In this document: positions 17,110 through 25,953 of the stretch, one piece after another | How the letters are laid out: every line of letters starts with the position of its first letter | How positions within the stretch are numbered: position 1 is the stretch's first letter | Assembly: GCF_051846935.1 (NCBI RefSeq) | Contig: NZ_JBPYCS010000006.1 | Span: 86,467 to 150,466, forward strand | DNA: 64,000 bases | Reading direction: 5' to 3' | Source: JBPYCR01 sp051846935 | Lineage (GTDB): Bacteria; Bacillota; Bacilli; Bacillales; Amphibacillaceae | Translations under genes and position numbers: made by a program | Notes under the pieces: generated by a model | What the model saw: the letters and a program-made list of their open reading frames with translations, nothing else | What the model was told of the DNA's origin: nothing | The model's database searches: none

Positions 17110-18004
17110 AAATTATGATCCAGCCGTTGAATTAGAACCTTCAACAGAACATAAAAGTCCGTTTCAACTAGCGGTAAAGCGCTTTTTAAAAAACAAATTA
17201 GCGATAATGGGTGTTATTATACTCATTATTATTTCTCTAACAGCAATTTTTGCTCCTTTAATTACAAATCATGATCCGACAAAAGGGGATTTATTGTTTG
17301 TGGAACAGTCTCCTACTAGTGAGCATCTTCTCGGAACCGATGCTTCAGGAAGGGACAACTTCGCTCGTTTACTTTATGGCGGCAGAGTATCTTTAACGAT
17401 CGGTGTTAGTGCGATGTTGTTTACAGTTGCTATCGGTGTTGTTTTAGGTTCATTAAGTGGGTATTATGGTCGCTTCATCGATAGCTTTATTATGCGCTTA
17501 ACCGATTTAGTGTTAGCTTTACCATTTATAGTTTTAGCATTAACGATTATTGCCATCGTTGACGAAATTACAATCTCGATATTTGTTACAATTATCGCGT
17601 TAACAACTTGGCCTACGTTAACACGGATTATTCGAGCAACATTTTTATCATTAAAAGAACAAGAATTCGTTCTAGGGGCGCGTGCGATTGGAACGCGAGA
17701 CTTTCGAATTATATTCAAACATTTCCTTCCCAATGCCATTGGTCCGATTATCGTAAATGCTACCTTATTAATGGCAACAATGATTATTGCCGAATCCGCT
17801 CTAAGCTTTATCGGAATGGGAATTCCTCAACCAACACCTACGTGGGGAAATATGATATCTGAAGCGCAAAACATTCGTATACTTCGGTATCATCCTGAGG
17901 CATGGATTCCACCTGGTCTCTGCATCTTAATAACGGTTCTCGCCATTAACTTTATAGGAGATGGGCTACGTGATGCATTCGATCCAAAAAGCAACCGAAG
18001 ATAA
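17099..18004 (+). CDS. appC: oligopeptide ABC transporter, permease AppC
   Basis: A 301-residue OppC-type permease with the N-terminal OppC segment (FLKNKLAIMGVIILIII) and the docking loop EFVLGARAIGTRD. A GTG at 17087 is possible but lies only bases from the GAGGGGTG ribosome site; the ATG at 17099 has good spacing. It is the last gene of the app operon and is followed by a clear terminator at 18053. Confidence 0.93.
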   Translation: MQTKNYDPAVELEPSTEHKSPFQLAVKRFLKNKLAIMGVIILIIISLTAIFAPLITNHDPTKGDLLFVEQSPTSEHLLGTDASGRDNFARLLYGGRVSLTIGVSAMLFTVAIGVVLGSLSGYYGRFIDSFIMRLTDLVLALPFIVLALTIIAIVDEITISIFVTIIALTTWPTLTRIIRATFLSLKEQEFVLGARAIGTRDFRIIFKHFLPNAIGPIIVNATLLMATMIIAESALSFIGMGIPQPTPTWGNMISEAQNIRILRYHPEAWIPPGLCILITVLAINFIGDGLRDAFDPKSNRR

Positions 18005-18052
18005 ATAGCGTAAATATTTATCTTCTTTCCTATAATAATTTTCTAAATCACA

Positions 18053-18100
18053 TGTTGGATTGAGTACGTATAGCTCACTCCAACATTGTTTTGTTCTTTG
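18053..18100 (+). terminator. terminator of the app operon
   Basis: TGTTGGATTGAG pairs with CTCACTCCAACA (one mismatch) around an 8-9 base loop and is followed by a T-rich tail (TTGTTTTGTTCTTTG). It lies 49 bp after the appC stop. Confidence 0.85.
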
Positions 18101-18183
18101 TCTTTTTTATGTTGTTTAGGTAATAAATTTGTTTCGCTTTTTTAAATGCTAAAAGTGCAAATACCACTATAAATAACGTAAGT

Positions 18184-18683
18184 GAGTCAATTTCATAATT
18201 GCCATTTTTAAAAAATCACAAAAGAACAGAATTTTAAAATCCACTTAAAAACTTAAAGCTAGATTGGTGTCTGCTGTGTTCCACCCGGAACCACTCCGCT
18301 TTCCGCAGACAACGCCTCAACTAATTTTAAAAGGTTGCCCCAAAACTTTTAAAATGGATTTTCGGCTGGATTGAGGCAAGTATTTGTCGGTGTTATTTTA
18401 AGAAGTTAAAAAACCTCTCTTTGTATTCGTTAATTTTAGTATTGATTCCTACCGACCGCAGTAGATATACACTACGCTTTCCGTGCCCGCGGAAAGCATC
18501 CACCTGCAGTGAATATCAACGGTGTTATTCATGTGTATATCGTTCGAAGTAAAATTGATCACATATTATCTAGTTAGATTCGTGCATCTGTTCCCCCACA
18601 AACAGTTTACTCATACTTTCGGCTGTTGCTTTTTCTGCAGGAGTCTGCGTGGATCCGGATTCCACACAGACGAGTTGGCGTTG
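18184..18683. repeat. repeat B copy 1, split by a MITE-like insertion
   Basis: Repeat B occupies 18184-18368 and resumes at 18626-18683. The segments join exactly as in the uninterrupted copy at 30221-30462 (GATTTTCGGCTGTTGCTTTT). It directly abuts the 3' end of a transposase remnant, as the copy at 30221 does, so B is probably the downstream end of that insertion sequence. Confidence 0.85.
18369..18616 (-). mobile_element. MITE-like element copy 1, inserted in repeat B
   Basis: 248 bp, non-coding. The ends are imperfect inverted repeats (ATTGAGGCAAGTATTTGTCGG at the left; ATGAGTAAACTGTTTGTGGGG read from the right). It is flanked by the 9-bp direct repeat TTTCGGCTG at 18360-18368 and 18617-18625. 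The intact target is seen at about 30396, so this is direct evidence of transposition. It is in reverse orientation to the other three copies. Confidence 0.9.
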
Positions 18684-18990
18684 CTATGCAACTAATTTAG
18701 ATGCATTGTACATTAAGGTGTCTATATCAAAGTGAATTTTTGCTCGATTACCTGCTCTGGAACGAACATTGTTTAATTGAAAGAACTCTTTTAAGATACG
18801 CATTAATTCGCTCAACGGCTGTACATCGATTATAAATAATTTCCCAAGCTTTTGATCCCCAAGCTGAAGCTGTATATCTTCGAAGATCTTTGGTTATCTT
18901 CACCTTAAATACTTTTTGACAAATGCCTTCAGTAGCCAATGGACAATCGATAAATTCCTTGGGGCTTGTGTATTTCAAGGTCTCGTATTT
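18684..18990 (-). pseudogene. transposase remnant, C-terminal part, frameshifted
   Basis: The minus strand encodes a DDE-transposase C-terminus: KEFIDCPLATEGICQKVFKV, then LRRYTASAWGSKAWEIIYN and AVERINAYLK. After a frameshift near 18770 it continues as VRSRAGNRAKIHFDID and YNASKLVA, then a stop. The cysteine and GSKAW...ERxNAYLK motifs are typical of IS1182/IS4-like transposases of bacilli; the exact family is uncertain. Upstream parts are too decayed to read. A second remnant is at 30463. Confidence 0.8.
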
Positions 18991-19320
18991 GGAATCATAG
19001 CTATCATTTGGGGAGGTACTTCTTTTTTACGTTTTCAAACCCTTGCCCTGTATCGGATTGGAATTATGAAGTTCATTCAAGTAATAAAATAAACTCCTTG
19101 GAAGATTTATTATCTTCAAAGATAACGAACAGAAAGACGAAGAGTAATGTACCTGTTTGGGAAAGATTTGCCGAAGAATTTAGCCATACCTAAATCTGCG
19201 CTTTCCAAATCCAATCGCTTTCTACTTAACTGAAATAGTTCTATTTCATTGCGAACCTCCTTAAAACACGATATCCTTTAACTATAATTAGGAGTATAAA
19301 TAGAGAGATTGGTGAACTAC

Positions 19321-19986
19321 ATGCGCCTAGCAATCTTTGATTTTGACGGCACAATATATAAAAAAGAAACATTTAAACTATTAATGAATCATTTAAAGCA
19401 TCACAAGCTATATCATAAAAAGTTCAAGCAGTTTTATCGAGCCATCCTCCCCCTTTACATTTGTTACAAATTAAAGATCTATCCAGAAAGTAAAATGAAA
19501 GAGCGCTCTATGAAGCTATACATGGTCGCTTTGGAAAGCTTATCGGAAGAAGAACTTCATACATATTTTGGAGAGTTAGCCAAAAAAATGTCTAATGATT
19601 TTAATGATCGTGTCTTAAACCGTTTAAAACAACATAATGAAGCAGGCGATCACGTTATGCTCGTTTCAGGTGCGTATACACCGTTATTAACAGCTGTTAC
19701 AAAACAAATGCACCTCCATTTCGATACAATCATCGGTACAGATGTTCCATTGAAAAATGGGAAGTTCGACCAAACTGTGCCGTTTTACCACATTCAAGGA
19801 AATCGGAAAACCGAAAAAGTCCAAGAAGCTCTGAAAAACAAGCAAGTCGACTGGGAAAATAGCTTTGCATACGGAGATAGTTATTCCGACCTTTTCGTAC
19901 TTCAACTCGTCGGAAATCCCGTAGCAGTTCAACCAGATGCTAAGCTATTGGCAATCGCTAATGAAAAGGATTGGGAGATCATTTAA
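19321..19986 (+). CDS. HAD-IB family hydrolase (phosphoserine phosphatase-like)
   Basis: A 221-residue HAD phosphatase of subfamily IB. Motif I is FDFDGT at residues 5-10, motif II is LVSGAY near residue 115, the catalytic Lys region is GNRKTEKVQEAL, and motif IV is AYGDSYSD. An alpha-helical cap lies between motifs I and II. I choose the ATG at 19321, with GGTGA five bases upstream; in-frame GTG and TTG codons lie 9-12 bases earlier. Family members remove phosphate from phosphoserine or act on lipid or nucleotide phosphates; the substrate is unknown. It stands alone. Confidence 0.88.
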   Translation: MRLAIFDFDGTIYKKETFKLLMNHLKHHKLYHKKFKQFYRAILPLYICYKLKIYPESKMKERSMKLYMVALESLSEEELHTYFGELAKKMSNDFNDRVLNRLKQHNEAGDHVMLVSGAYTPLLTAVTKQMHLHFDTIIGTDVPLKNGKFDQTVPFYHIQGNRKTEKVQEALKNKQVDWENSFAYGDSYSDLFVLQLVGNPVAVQPDAKLLAIANEKDWEII

Positions 19987-20085
19987 TTTGCACTACATTG
20001 TACGATGGTAAAGCAGGCATTGTTTTACACTATTATTTAAGTTTTTCAGATTTACAAATAACTTGATTAAGTAAGGTGGATGAGA

Positions 20086-20601
20086 ATGGGGAAACAATCG
20101 ATCTATTGGACGAGCTACCTTCATAAAAAAACGAATTGGGAGATTTACCTAGCAGCGACAGATTTTGGGTTATGTTATGTAAGTTTGCCAAATGAGCCAT
20201 TTGAAGCATTCACCAGCTGGATAAATAGACGGTTTAAAAATTACAAGCTAATTAAAACGGAAGAAAAATTTGCAACGAACATTAAGGAGGTAAACAATTA
20301 TTTAAATGGGGAACGTTTGCACTTCTCCTGGCAGCTTGATCTGAACGGAACAGCTTTTCAGCAATCGGTGTGGAATGCTTTGTTAAATATCCCGTACGGG
20401 CAGACAGTCTCCTATTCAGAAATAGCGATTCAAATTGGGAATTCTAAAGCAGTACGAGCAGTTGGTACTGCTATTGGGGCAAATCCTTTACCAATCATTG
20501 TCCCCTGTCATCGAGTAGTCGGAAAGGATGGGTCGTTAACCGGCTATCGAGGTGGATTGAACGTTAAAAAAGCATTGCTAGCTATAGAAGGTGTAATGTA
20601 A
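20086..20601 (+). CDS. ogt: methylated-DNA--protein-cysteine methyltransferase
   Basis: A 171-residue DNA repair protein that moves the methyl group from O6-methylguanine to its own Cys. The acceptor is in IIVPCHRVVG near residue 142, preceded by the helix-turn-helix region YGQTVSYSEIA and SKAVRAVGTAIG. AGGTGG lies 6-7 bases before the ATG at 20086; a second ATG two codons earlier touches the ribosome site. It is probably monocistronic. Confidence 0.94.
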   Translation: MGKQSIYWTSYLHKKTNWEIYLAATDFGLCYVSLPNEPFEAFTSWINRRFKNYKLIKTEEKFATNIKEVNNYLNGERLHFSWQLDLNGTAFQQSVWNALLNIPYGQTVSYSEIAIQIGNSKAVRAVGTAIGANPLPIIVPCHRVVGKDGSLTGYRGGLNVKKALLAIEGVM

Positions 20602-20683
20602 CTTTACACACTCATTTAAAAACCGACGTGTTATATATACGTACAAAGGGAACATAATACTAAACAATGAGGAGGTTTTATCT

Positions 20684-21676
20684 ATTAATAGCGAAAAATT
20701 CCAAGCTCTAATGGTATCAAATGATAAGGACACGTTTTCTGTAGACATTGCCAATTTAACTTTAGATGATTTACCTGATGGAGAAGTTATCGTCCGAGTG
20801 AGCTATTCGAGTGTAAATTATAAGGATGGGCTCGCAACAATTCCTGATGGAAAAATCGTAAAGTCATTTCCTCACATTCCTGGCATAGATCTTGCTGGGG
20901 TAGTTGTTCAATCAGAGGATGCGCGATTTAAGCAAGGAGACGAAGTAATCGCTACTAGCTATGAAATTGGCGTTTCTCATTTTGGTGGGTTTAGTGAATA
21001 CGCACGAATTCCCGGGGCGTGGGTCGTCCCTCTACCAGAAGGGTTATCTCTTAAAGAAGCAATGATTTATGGTACCGCGGGATTTACCGCGGCACTATCG
21101 ATTCAACGTTTAGAAGATAATGGGATTACCCCAGAAAGTGGCCCTGTTCTTGTTACGGGTGCTACTGGCGGTGTGGGCAGCTTGGCGACTGCCATGCTGG
21201 CAAAGCGTGGTTATAACGTAACTGCAAGCACTGGAAAGGATTCGGAACACGCTTATTTAAAAAGCCTTGGCGCAGAAGAAATTATTCAACGCTCTGCTTT
21301 ACAAACTGACAAAGTAAAGCCGCTAGATAAGCAACGATGGGCAGCAGCCGTTGACCCAGTAGGCGGCTCATCACTCGCATATGTACTTAGCTCAATAAAA
21401 TATGGCGGTTCAGTTGCTGTAACTGGTTTAACAGGAGGTACAAAGGTTCCAACTAGTGTATTCCCATTTATTCTTAGAGGTATTAATTTATTAGGAATTG
21501 ACTCTGTATACTGCCCAATGAATGTTCGAGAAAAACTGTGGAGACGAATGGCAACAGACCTCAAGCCGAAGCAGTTAGACTCAATTAGTACCGAAATAGA
21601 CCTTAACCAATTACCTCACACGCTTTCAGACATTCTAGTGGGAAAAACAAAAGGTAGAATGGTTTTAGCGTTTTAG
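20684..21676 (+). CDS. yhfP: YhfP/AcuI-family NADPH:quinone or acrylyl-CoA reductase, ATT start
   Basis: A 330-residue zinc-free medium-chain reductase of the YhdH/YhfP/AcuI type: NYKDGLA near residue 46, PGIDLAGVV, the nucleotide site LVTGATGGVGS and the family end VPTSVFPFILRGINLLGIDS. The first ATG (20711) lies in a poor context, and the family's N-terminal FQAL motif lies before it, in frame. GGAGG at 20671-20675 stands 8 bases before an ATT at 20684, which gives the usual family N-terminus. I therefore infer initiation at ATT, or an ATG-to-ATT change. The physiological substrate is uncertain. Confidence 0.88.
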   Translation: MNSEKFQALMVSNDKDTFSVDIANLTLDDLPDGEVIVRVSYSSVNYKDGLATIPDGKIVKSFPHIPGIDLAGVVVQSEDARFKQGDEVIATSYEIGVSHFGGFSEYARIPGAWVVPLPEGLSLKEAMIYGTAGFTAALSIQRLEDNGITPESGPVLVTGATGGVGSLATAMLAKRGYNVTASTGKDSEHAYLKSLGAEEIIQRSALQTDKVKPLDKQRWAAAVDPVGGSSLAYVLSSIKYGGSVAVTGLTGGTKVPTSVFPFILRGINLLGIDSVYCPMNVREKLWRRMATDLKPKQLDSISTEIDLNQLPHTLSDILVGKTKGRMVLAF

Positions 21677-21869
21677 ACTACGCAAGCCTCTTGCTAGAAT
21701 CGTACCGATCTGGCTGAGGAGTGTAAATTGCTATGCCTCCACGGAAAGCAAGCTTCTCCGGTAGAAAGTGAGCACGTCAAAACGCGCATTTCTCAATTTC
21801 AGGCGCTCATTGATATTCGTGGACTTTTAATTGAAATACAATGCTTTACCAACGTTGATTGAAAAAGAT

Positions 21870-21903
21870 AGGTTCCATTCATCCAATTTTGATGATGGAA
21901 CCT
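21870..21903 (-). terminator. terminator of the ykn-like operon
   Basis: AGGTTCCAT (21870-21878) pairs with ATGGAACCT (21895-21903) with an inner CATC/GATG helix; on the minus strand ATCTTTTTC follows. It is about 70 bp past the stop of the 68-residue membrane protein gene. Confidence 0.75.
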
Positions 21904-21971
21904 GTATGTTATTAATATGCTAATGTAGTGATTTCTTATTTTTAATTTGCGCTTGATCGGTTTATTTACTT

Positions 21972-22178
21972 CTAATAATAAAAACCTGTAATGTTTAATA
22001 ATAATACAACAATAAGTGAAGTTGCTGCACCGACACCTAGTACAGTAAAAACTATTTTCCATTCCTTCGTCTCTAACCAGATGCCTATTGAAACTAGGCC
22101 AGTTATAACTACCCCAAAAAATAAAGCCGCATACGGATTAGAAGGGGTAATAAAATCATTCCAATTTAACCAATGCAT
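21972..22178 (-). CDS. small two-helix membrane protein downstream of YknZ
   Basis: A 68-residue protein with two predicted membrane segments (about residues 17-34 and 42-65) separated by the charged turn ETKEWK. It starts 12 bp after the permease stop, with GGGGAT before the ATG, and is followed by a terminator, so it is the last gene of the operon. I do not recognise the family. A small accessory subunit or immunity-type protein of the YknWXYZ exporter is possible but inferred. Confidence 0.75.
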   Translation of the reverse strand: MHWLNWNDFITPSNPYAALFFGVVITGLVSIGIWLETKEWKIVFTVLGVGAATSLIVVLLLNITGFYY

Positions 22179-22190
22179 GAAGTATCCCCA

Positions 22191-23384
22191 CTATTCATAT
22201 CGAAGTGATTCAATCGGATCTAGACGTGAAGCTTTATTTGCAGGAAGAATACCAAATATAACACCGATTACCATTGAAAATAGTATGCCTCCAATAATGA
22301 CTGGCAATGAAACGAGAGGCGGCCATCCTGCAAAATGAGACACGAGAAGTGCAGCTCCAGTTCCTAACACCATGCCTATTATTCCGCCAATTAGTGTCAG
22401 TGTAATTGATTCAATTAAAAACTGAAAGAGGATTTGTCCGCGCGTTGCACCTAACGACATGCGCACACCAATTTCTCGCGTTCGTTCCGTGACAGAGACG
22501 AGCATAATATTCATTACACCAATTCCACCAACGAGTAAGGAAACACCAGCTATACTGCCAATAATTGTTGTCATAATACCAGTAATTTTTCCAATTCCTT
22601 CTGCAATCTCTTCCATATTTATTATTTGATAAGCGTCTTCTTTCTCATGAATACGATTTAATAAATCCGAAGCTTTTTCGCCTGCTATTTGTAAATCTTC
22701 GGGGTTTTTTGTTTGTATAGACACTTCACTAAATGCTGTTTTTGCAAATACTGATTGCCATGTCTTCTGTGGCAAATATACCTCATTGGAATTGAATGCA
22801 AGAAAACCTGTCTCACTTTCTAATACCCCAACGACTTCAACTGGTTGGGAGCCAATATAAATTACTTCCCCTAATATTTCCTCTCCGTCTAAAAGCTCCT
22901 CTTGGAAGGATTCACTTACAATCGCAGCCCTGCTTCCACTTAAAAAGTCAGCTCCAATTAAATTTCTACCTTTTGCAATTTTTAAGCCTCTTACATCCAA
23001 AAATGCCTGGTTTATACCTGTAATCGAACCGTCCGTTGTTTCCTCTCGAAATCGGACAGTTGTCATTTCCGAGCTCGTTGCAACGACCTTCCAAACTTCT
23101 GGAATTTCTTTTATAACGTCAATGTCCTTCTGTGTAAACGGGTCTTCCAACCATATATTTGGATTCGATTGAATTTCTTCATCAGAAGGCATATACATGA
23201 GTTCGATCGTGTTCGATTCACCGACAATTTGTGATTTCAGTACGGCCTCGCCGCCTTGACCTATCGCTACGACTGCAATTACTGATCCAACGCCAATAAT
23301 AATACCGAGCATTGTTAAAATTGAACGCATTTTATGCGCACGAAGAGAAGAAAACGCCATTTTAATATTTTCCATTATACTCAC
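22191..23384 (-). CDS. yknZ: MacB-type ABC transporter permease (YknZ-like)
   Basis: A 397-residue permease of the MacB/FtsX class: one N-terminal membrane segment (MLGIIIGVGSVIAVVAIG), a large extracytoplasmic MacB-PCD domain (about residues 45-240), and three C-terminal segments with GVMNIMLVSVTERTREIGVR. The GTG start overlaps the ATPase stop by four bases, with GGGAGGGAAG upstream. In B. subtilis YknWXYZ protects against the SdpC toxin. Such exporters move peptides or lipids, or transmit mechanical force, rather than transporting classical substrates. Confidence 0.92.
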   Translation of the reverse strand: MSIMENIKMAFSSLRAHKMRSILTMLGIIIGVGSVIAVVAIGQGGEAVLKSQIVGESNTIELMYMPSDEEIQSNPNIWLEDPFTQKDIDVIKEIPEVWKVVATSSEMTTVRFREETTDGSITGINQAFLDVRGLKIAKGRNLIGADFLSGSRAAIVSESFQEELLDGEEILGEVIYIGSQPVEVVGVLESETGFLAFNSNEVYLPQKTWQSVFAKTAFSEVSIQTKNPEDLQIAGEKASDLLNRIHEKEDAYQIINMEEIAEGIGKITGIMTTIIGSIAGVSLLVGGIGVMNIMLVSVTERTREIGVRMSLGATRGQILFQFLIESITLTLIGGIIGMVLGTGAALLVSHFAGWPPLVSLPVIIGGILFSMVIGVIFGILPANKASRLDPIESLRYE

Positions 23385-24079
23385 GGATGACTTCCCTCCC
23401 CATGAGCAGTCTGTTCGCTGCCGATAAGCTCCCCATCACGAACAAAAACGACTCGATTTGCATATTGGGCAATTTCTTCTTCATGCGTGACTAAAATTAT
23501 GGTCGTTCCTTCTTTGTTAAGCAATGTAAACAAATCCATTATTTGCACACCTGTTTTCGTATCTAATGCTCCTGTTGGCTCATCTGCCAATATAATTTCA
23601 GGGTCGTTTACAATTGATCGAGCAATGGCTACCCGCTGCTTTTGTCCCCCAGAAAGCTCATTAGGCAAATGTTTCATTCTGTCAGAAAGCCCTACCTTTT
23701 CCAAGGCAGCAATCGCTTTTTCCTCGCGTTCTTTTTTAGAAACACCGCCATAAATCATTGGCAATTCAACATTTTGTAACGCATTTAATCGGGGAAGCAA
23801 CTGAAATTGCTGGAATACGAATCCGATCGATTGATTTCGAACGTGAGCAAGCTCTTTTTCCTCGTATTCCGATACACGAACTCCGTTAAGGAAGTATTCA
23901 CCGCTTGTCGGTTTATCAAGGCAACCAATTACATTCATTAATGTCGATTTACCTGATCCAGAAGGCCCCATAATCGCAGTAAATTCGCTGTCTTGAATTA
24001 ACAAATTAATATTTCGAAGAACCTGAACTTCCTCTTTTGCGACCATATAGCTTTTAACGATATTTTTTAACTCAATCAT
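23381..24079 (-). CDS. yknY: MacB-type ABC transporter ATPase (YknY-like)
   Basis: A 232-residue LolD/MacB-class ATPase: Walker A GPSGSGKST, signature LSGGQKQR, Walker B IILADEPTGALD, and H-loop LVTHEEE. The ATG overlaps the membrane fusion protein stop (ATGA), and the 3' end overlaps the permease GTG. It drives the YknZ-like permease. Confidence 0.94.
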   Translation of the reverse strand: MIELKNIVKSYMVAKEEVQVLRNINLLIQDSEFTAIMGPSGSGKSTLMNVIGCLDKPTSGEYFLNGVRVSEYEEKELAHVRNQSIGFVFQQFQLLPRLNALQNVELPMIYGGVSKKEREEKAIAALEKVGLSDRMKHLPNELSGGQKQRVAIARSIVNDPEIILADEPTGALDTKTGVQIMDLFTLLNKEGTTIILVTHEEEIAQYANRVVFVRDGELIGSEQTAHGEGSHP

Positions 24080-25173
24080 TTAGCTTCCACTTCCATCCCG
24101 GCTGTAATATCAGCAGGATTTACAATTACATGGTCATCTTCTTCGAGACCATCCTTAATTTCAATACGCTCGGTTGTAACCGAGCCTATTTTCACTTCTT
24201 TCTTTACAGCTCGATTGTTTTCGACAACATAAACAAAATTTGTATCTTCTTCTTGTTGTACAGCCTGTAATGGTAGTGTAGTTGTTTCTTGTTTACTCGT
24301 CTCAATCTCTATTAACATCTGAAAGCCTGGCTTCAAATGGATGTCATCCTCTACCGTTACGATAATAGAATATTGAACACCCGAAGTACTATCTTGCATT
24401 TCTCCAGATTGATCAGGTAGATCAGCAACAAGACTTACCTTCCCGCTCCATTCTTCATCCGGTACCGCATCCGATGTTAGGATAACATTTTGTCCTTCTT
24501 TAATTTTTAACGTGTCATATTCGGAAATTGTTCCTTCTACGATTAGATCATTTAACGAACCAATCCGTACGAGTGGTTTTCGTTGCATTTGTTCTGTACT
24601 TGCTGTTGCTTCTTCATCAACAGAAACGACCTTACCGGCAATATCACTTGTCACTACGAGCGCTGCCATTTGCTGTTCAATCGCTTCTTTTTGCAGCTGA
24701 ATGCGTTCTAGCTCAATAGTTGCTTGCTGTTGCTGGAGCTTGATTTGATCATGCTCTTCCTGCAACATCTCATTATCTTTGTCCCTTTCAAGCTGCTTAT
24801 CAATTTCTTTATGTTTTTTTCTTAAGTTATTTATTTCTAAGCTGCTGGAGCGAAGCTGTAAATCATTTTGCTTCTTTTCAAGCTCCAACTGCTTGTTTTC
24901 GTAACGAACAATTTCCGTACCTTTTTCAACCGTATCGCCTTCTTCTACAAAAACCTCAGCAATTTCTCCCTTTTCCGCTTCATAGTAAATGTTTTGTTCC
25001 TTGTTTAATTTTAACGTGCCAGGAACCATTACTGTTTCTTTCATCGTTTCTTTTTCTAATTGACTTGTTTCAACCTTTACACTGCTACCAGCTTGGCCTT
25101 GCCACACATTGATCCCAATTAATATTCCTACTAGTAAAACAATTCCTATTCCAATCCAAAGCTTTTTTTTCAT
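24076..25173 (-). CDS. yknX: membrane fusion protein, RND-type adaptor (YknX-like)
   Basis: A 365-residue adaptor with an N-terminal signal anchor (about residues 5-22), a biotinyl-lipoyl-like half (GEIAEVFVEEGDTVEKGTEI), a Glu/Lys/Gln-rich coiled-coil hairpin (about 90-165), the second lipoyl half with DIAGKVVSVDEEA, and a beta-barrel region. It starts 3 bp after the YknW-like stop. In Gram-positive bacteria such adaptors sit on the outer face with YknYZ. Confidence 0.92.
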   Translation of the reverse strand: MKKKLWIGIGIVLLVGILIGINVWQGQAGSSVKVETSQLEKETMKETVMVPGTLKLNKEQNIYYEAEKGEIAEVFVEEGDTVEKGTEIVRYENKQLELEKKQNDLQLRSSSLEINNLRKKHKEIDKQLERDKDNEMLQEEHDQIKLQQQQATIELERIQLQKEAIEQQMAALVVTSDIAGKVVSVDEEATASTEQMQRKPLVRIGSLNDLIVEGTISEYDTLKIKEGQNVILTSDAVPDEEWSGKVSLVADLPDQSGEMQDSTSGVQYSIIVTVEDDIHLKPGFQMLIEIETSKQETTTLPLQAVQQEEDTNFVYVVENNRAVKKEVKIGSVTTERIEIKDGLEEDDHVIVNPADITAGMEVEAK

Positions 25174-25176
25174 TTA

Positions 25177-25848
25177 TTATACTCCTGTAAATCCATTTAA
25201 AGCCGCACCGATCATTGCAAAAACAATCCCTATTACGAAGAAAATAATTGCAATTGTCCAAGCAAGACCTTTCGATAATCCAGCTACTTTATTTAAGCCA
25301 ATCGCAGATAAAATAACTACCCAGATAGAGAATACTTCAAAGCTATTTAATACAGCGCCTAATACACCATCCGCACTAACGAGTGAGCCAAGACTCGTAA
25401 ACATTATGTTTTGATCTTCTATTTCAACACCTACAGCTGCCATAATTGCTCCATTTATTAATAAACTAATAGCAGAAATAATTAAAATATACGTATTCAT
25501 AGAAAACAATTGTTTAAACGTCACTTCTGATTTTGCTATTTTAGCAATAACCCAATAAATAAAGCTCGAAATGAGTACGGTGAAAATCGGAATAAATAAA
25601 CCACCTATTACACTACCTACAGCAGCAAAGGTTTGTATCATTGCTAGCGATTCAGCGTCCATACCTTCCATTTCCATACTCATATCTACACCTAAAGTCG
25701 TTAACCATGTGCCGATTATGAATAGTATCGTAACGATGATCATTGCACCCCAAATTTTTGGTCGTTCTTTAATTCGTTCGAATTGTTCGGTCGGACTCGT
25801 AATCATTCCAAGCAATGATGGGTTTTTTACATTTGTTTCTTCTGTCAT
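25177..25848 (-). CDS. yknW: Yip1-domain membrane protein (YknW-like)
   Basis: A 223-residue protein with five predicted membrane segments and a soluble N-terminal tail beginning MTEETNVKNPSLLGMITSP, typical of Yip1-family proteins such as YknW. Two ATG codons are close together; AAAGGAG touches the first (25857) and is 9 bases from the second (25848), so I use the second. It begins the yknWXYZ block; in B. subtilis YknW helps assemble the complex. There is 105 bp between it and the upstream lipoprotein gene, with no terminator seen. Confidence 0.88.
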   Translation of the reverse strand: MTEETNVKNPSLLGMITSPTEQFERIKERPKIWGAMIIVTILFIIGTWLTTLGVDMSMEMEGMDAESLAMIQTFAAVGSVIGGLFIPIFTVLISSFIYWVIAKIAKSEVTFKQLFSMNTYILIISAISLLINGAIMAAVGVEIEDQNIMFTSLGSLVSADGVLGAVLNSFEVFSIWVVILSAIGLNKVAGLSKGLAWTIAIIFFVIGIVFAMIGAALNGFTGV

Positions 25849-25953
25849 GTTCTTCATCTCCTTTAATTTATAAACCGTTAAAATCCTATTGGTACATTAA
25901 ACTATTATTTTAAAATATAAAACTTAATCCGTTTACTCTATTACGCAGGTTTG

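Larger units (their letters stand above)
18101..19320. other. mobile-element graveyard downstream of the app operon
   Basis: About 1.2 kb with no intact gene. It contains repeat B interrupted by a MITE-like element, then a decayed transposase fragment on the minus strand. The last 100 bp lead into the HAD gene and include a TATAAT-like box at 19283. Confidence 0.75.
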
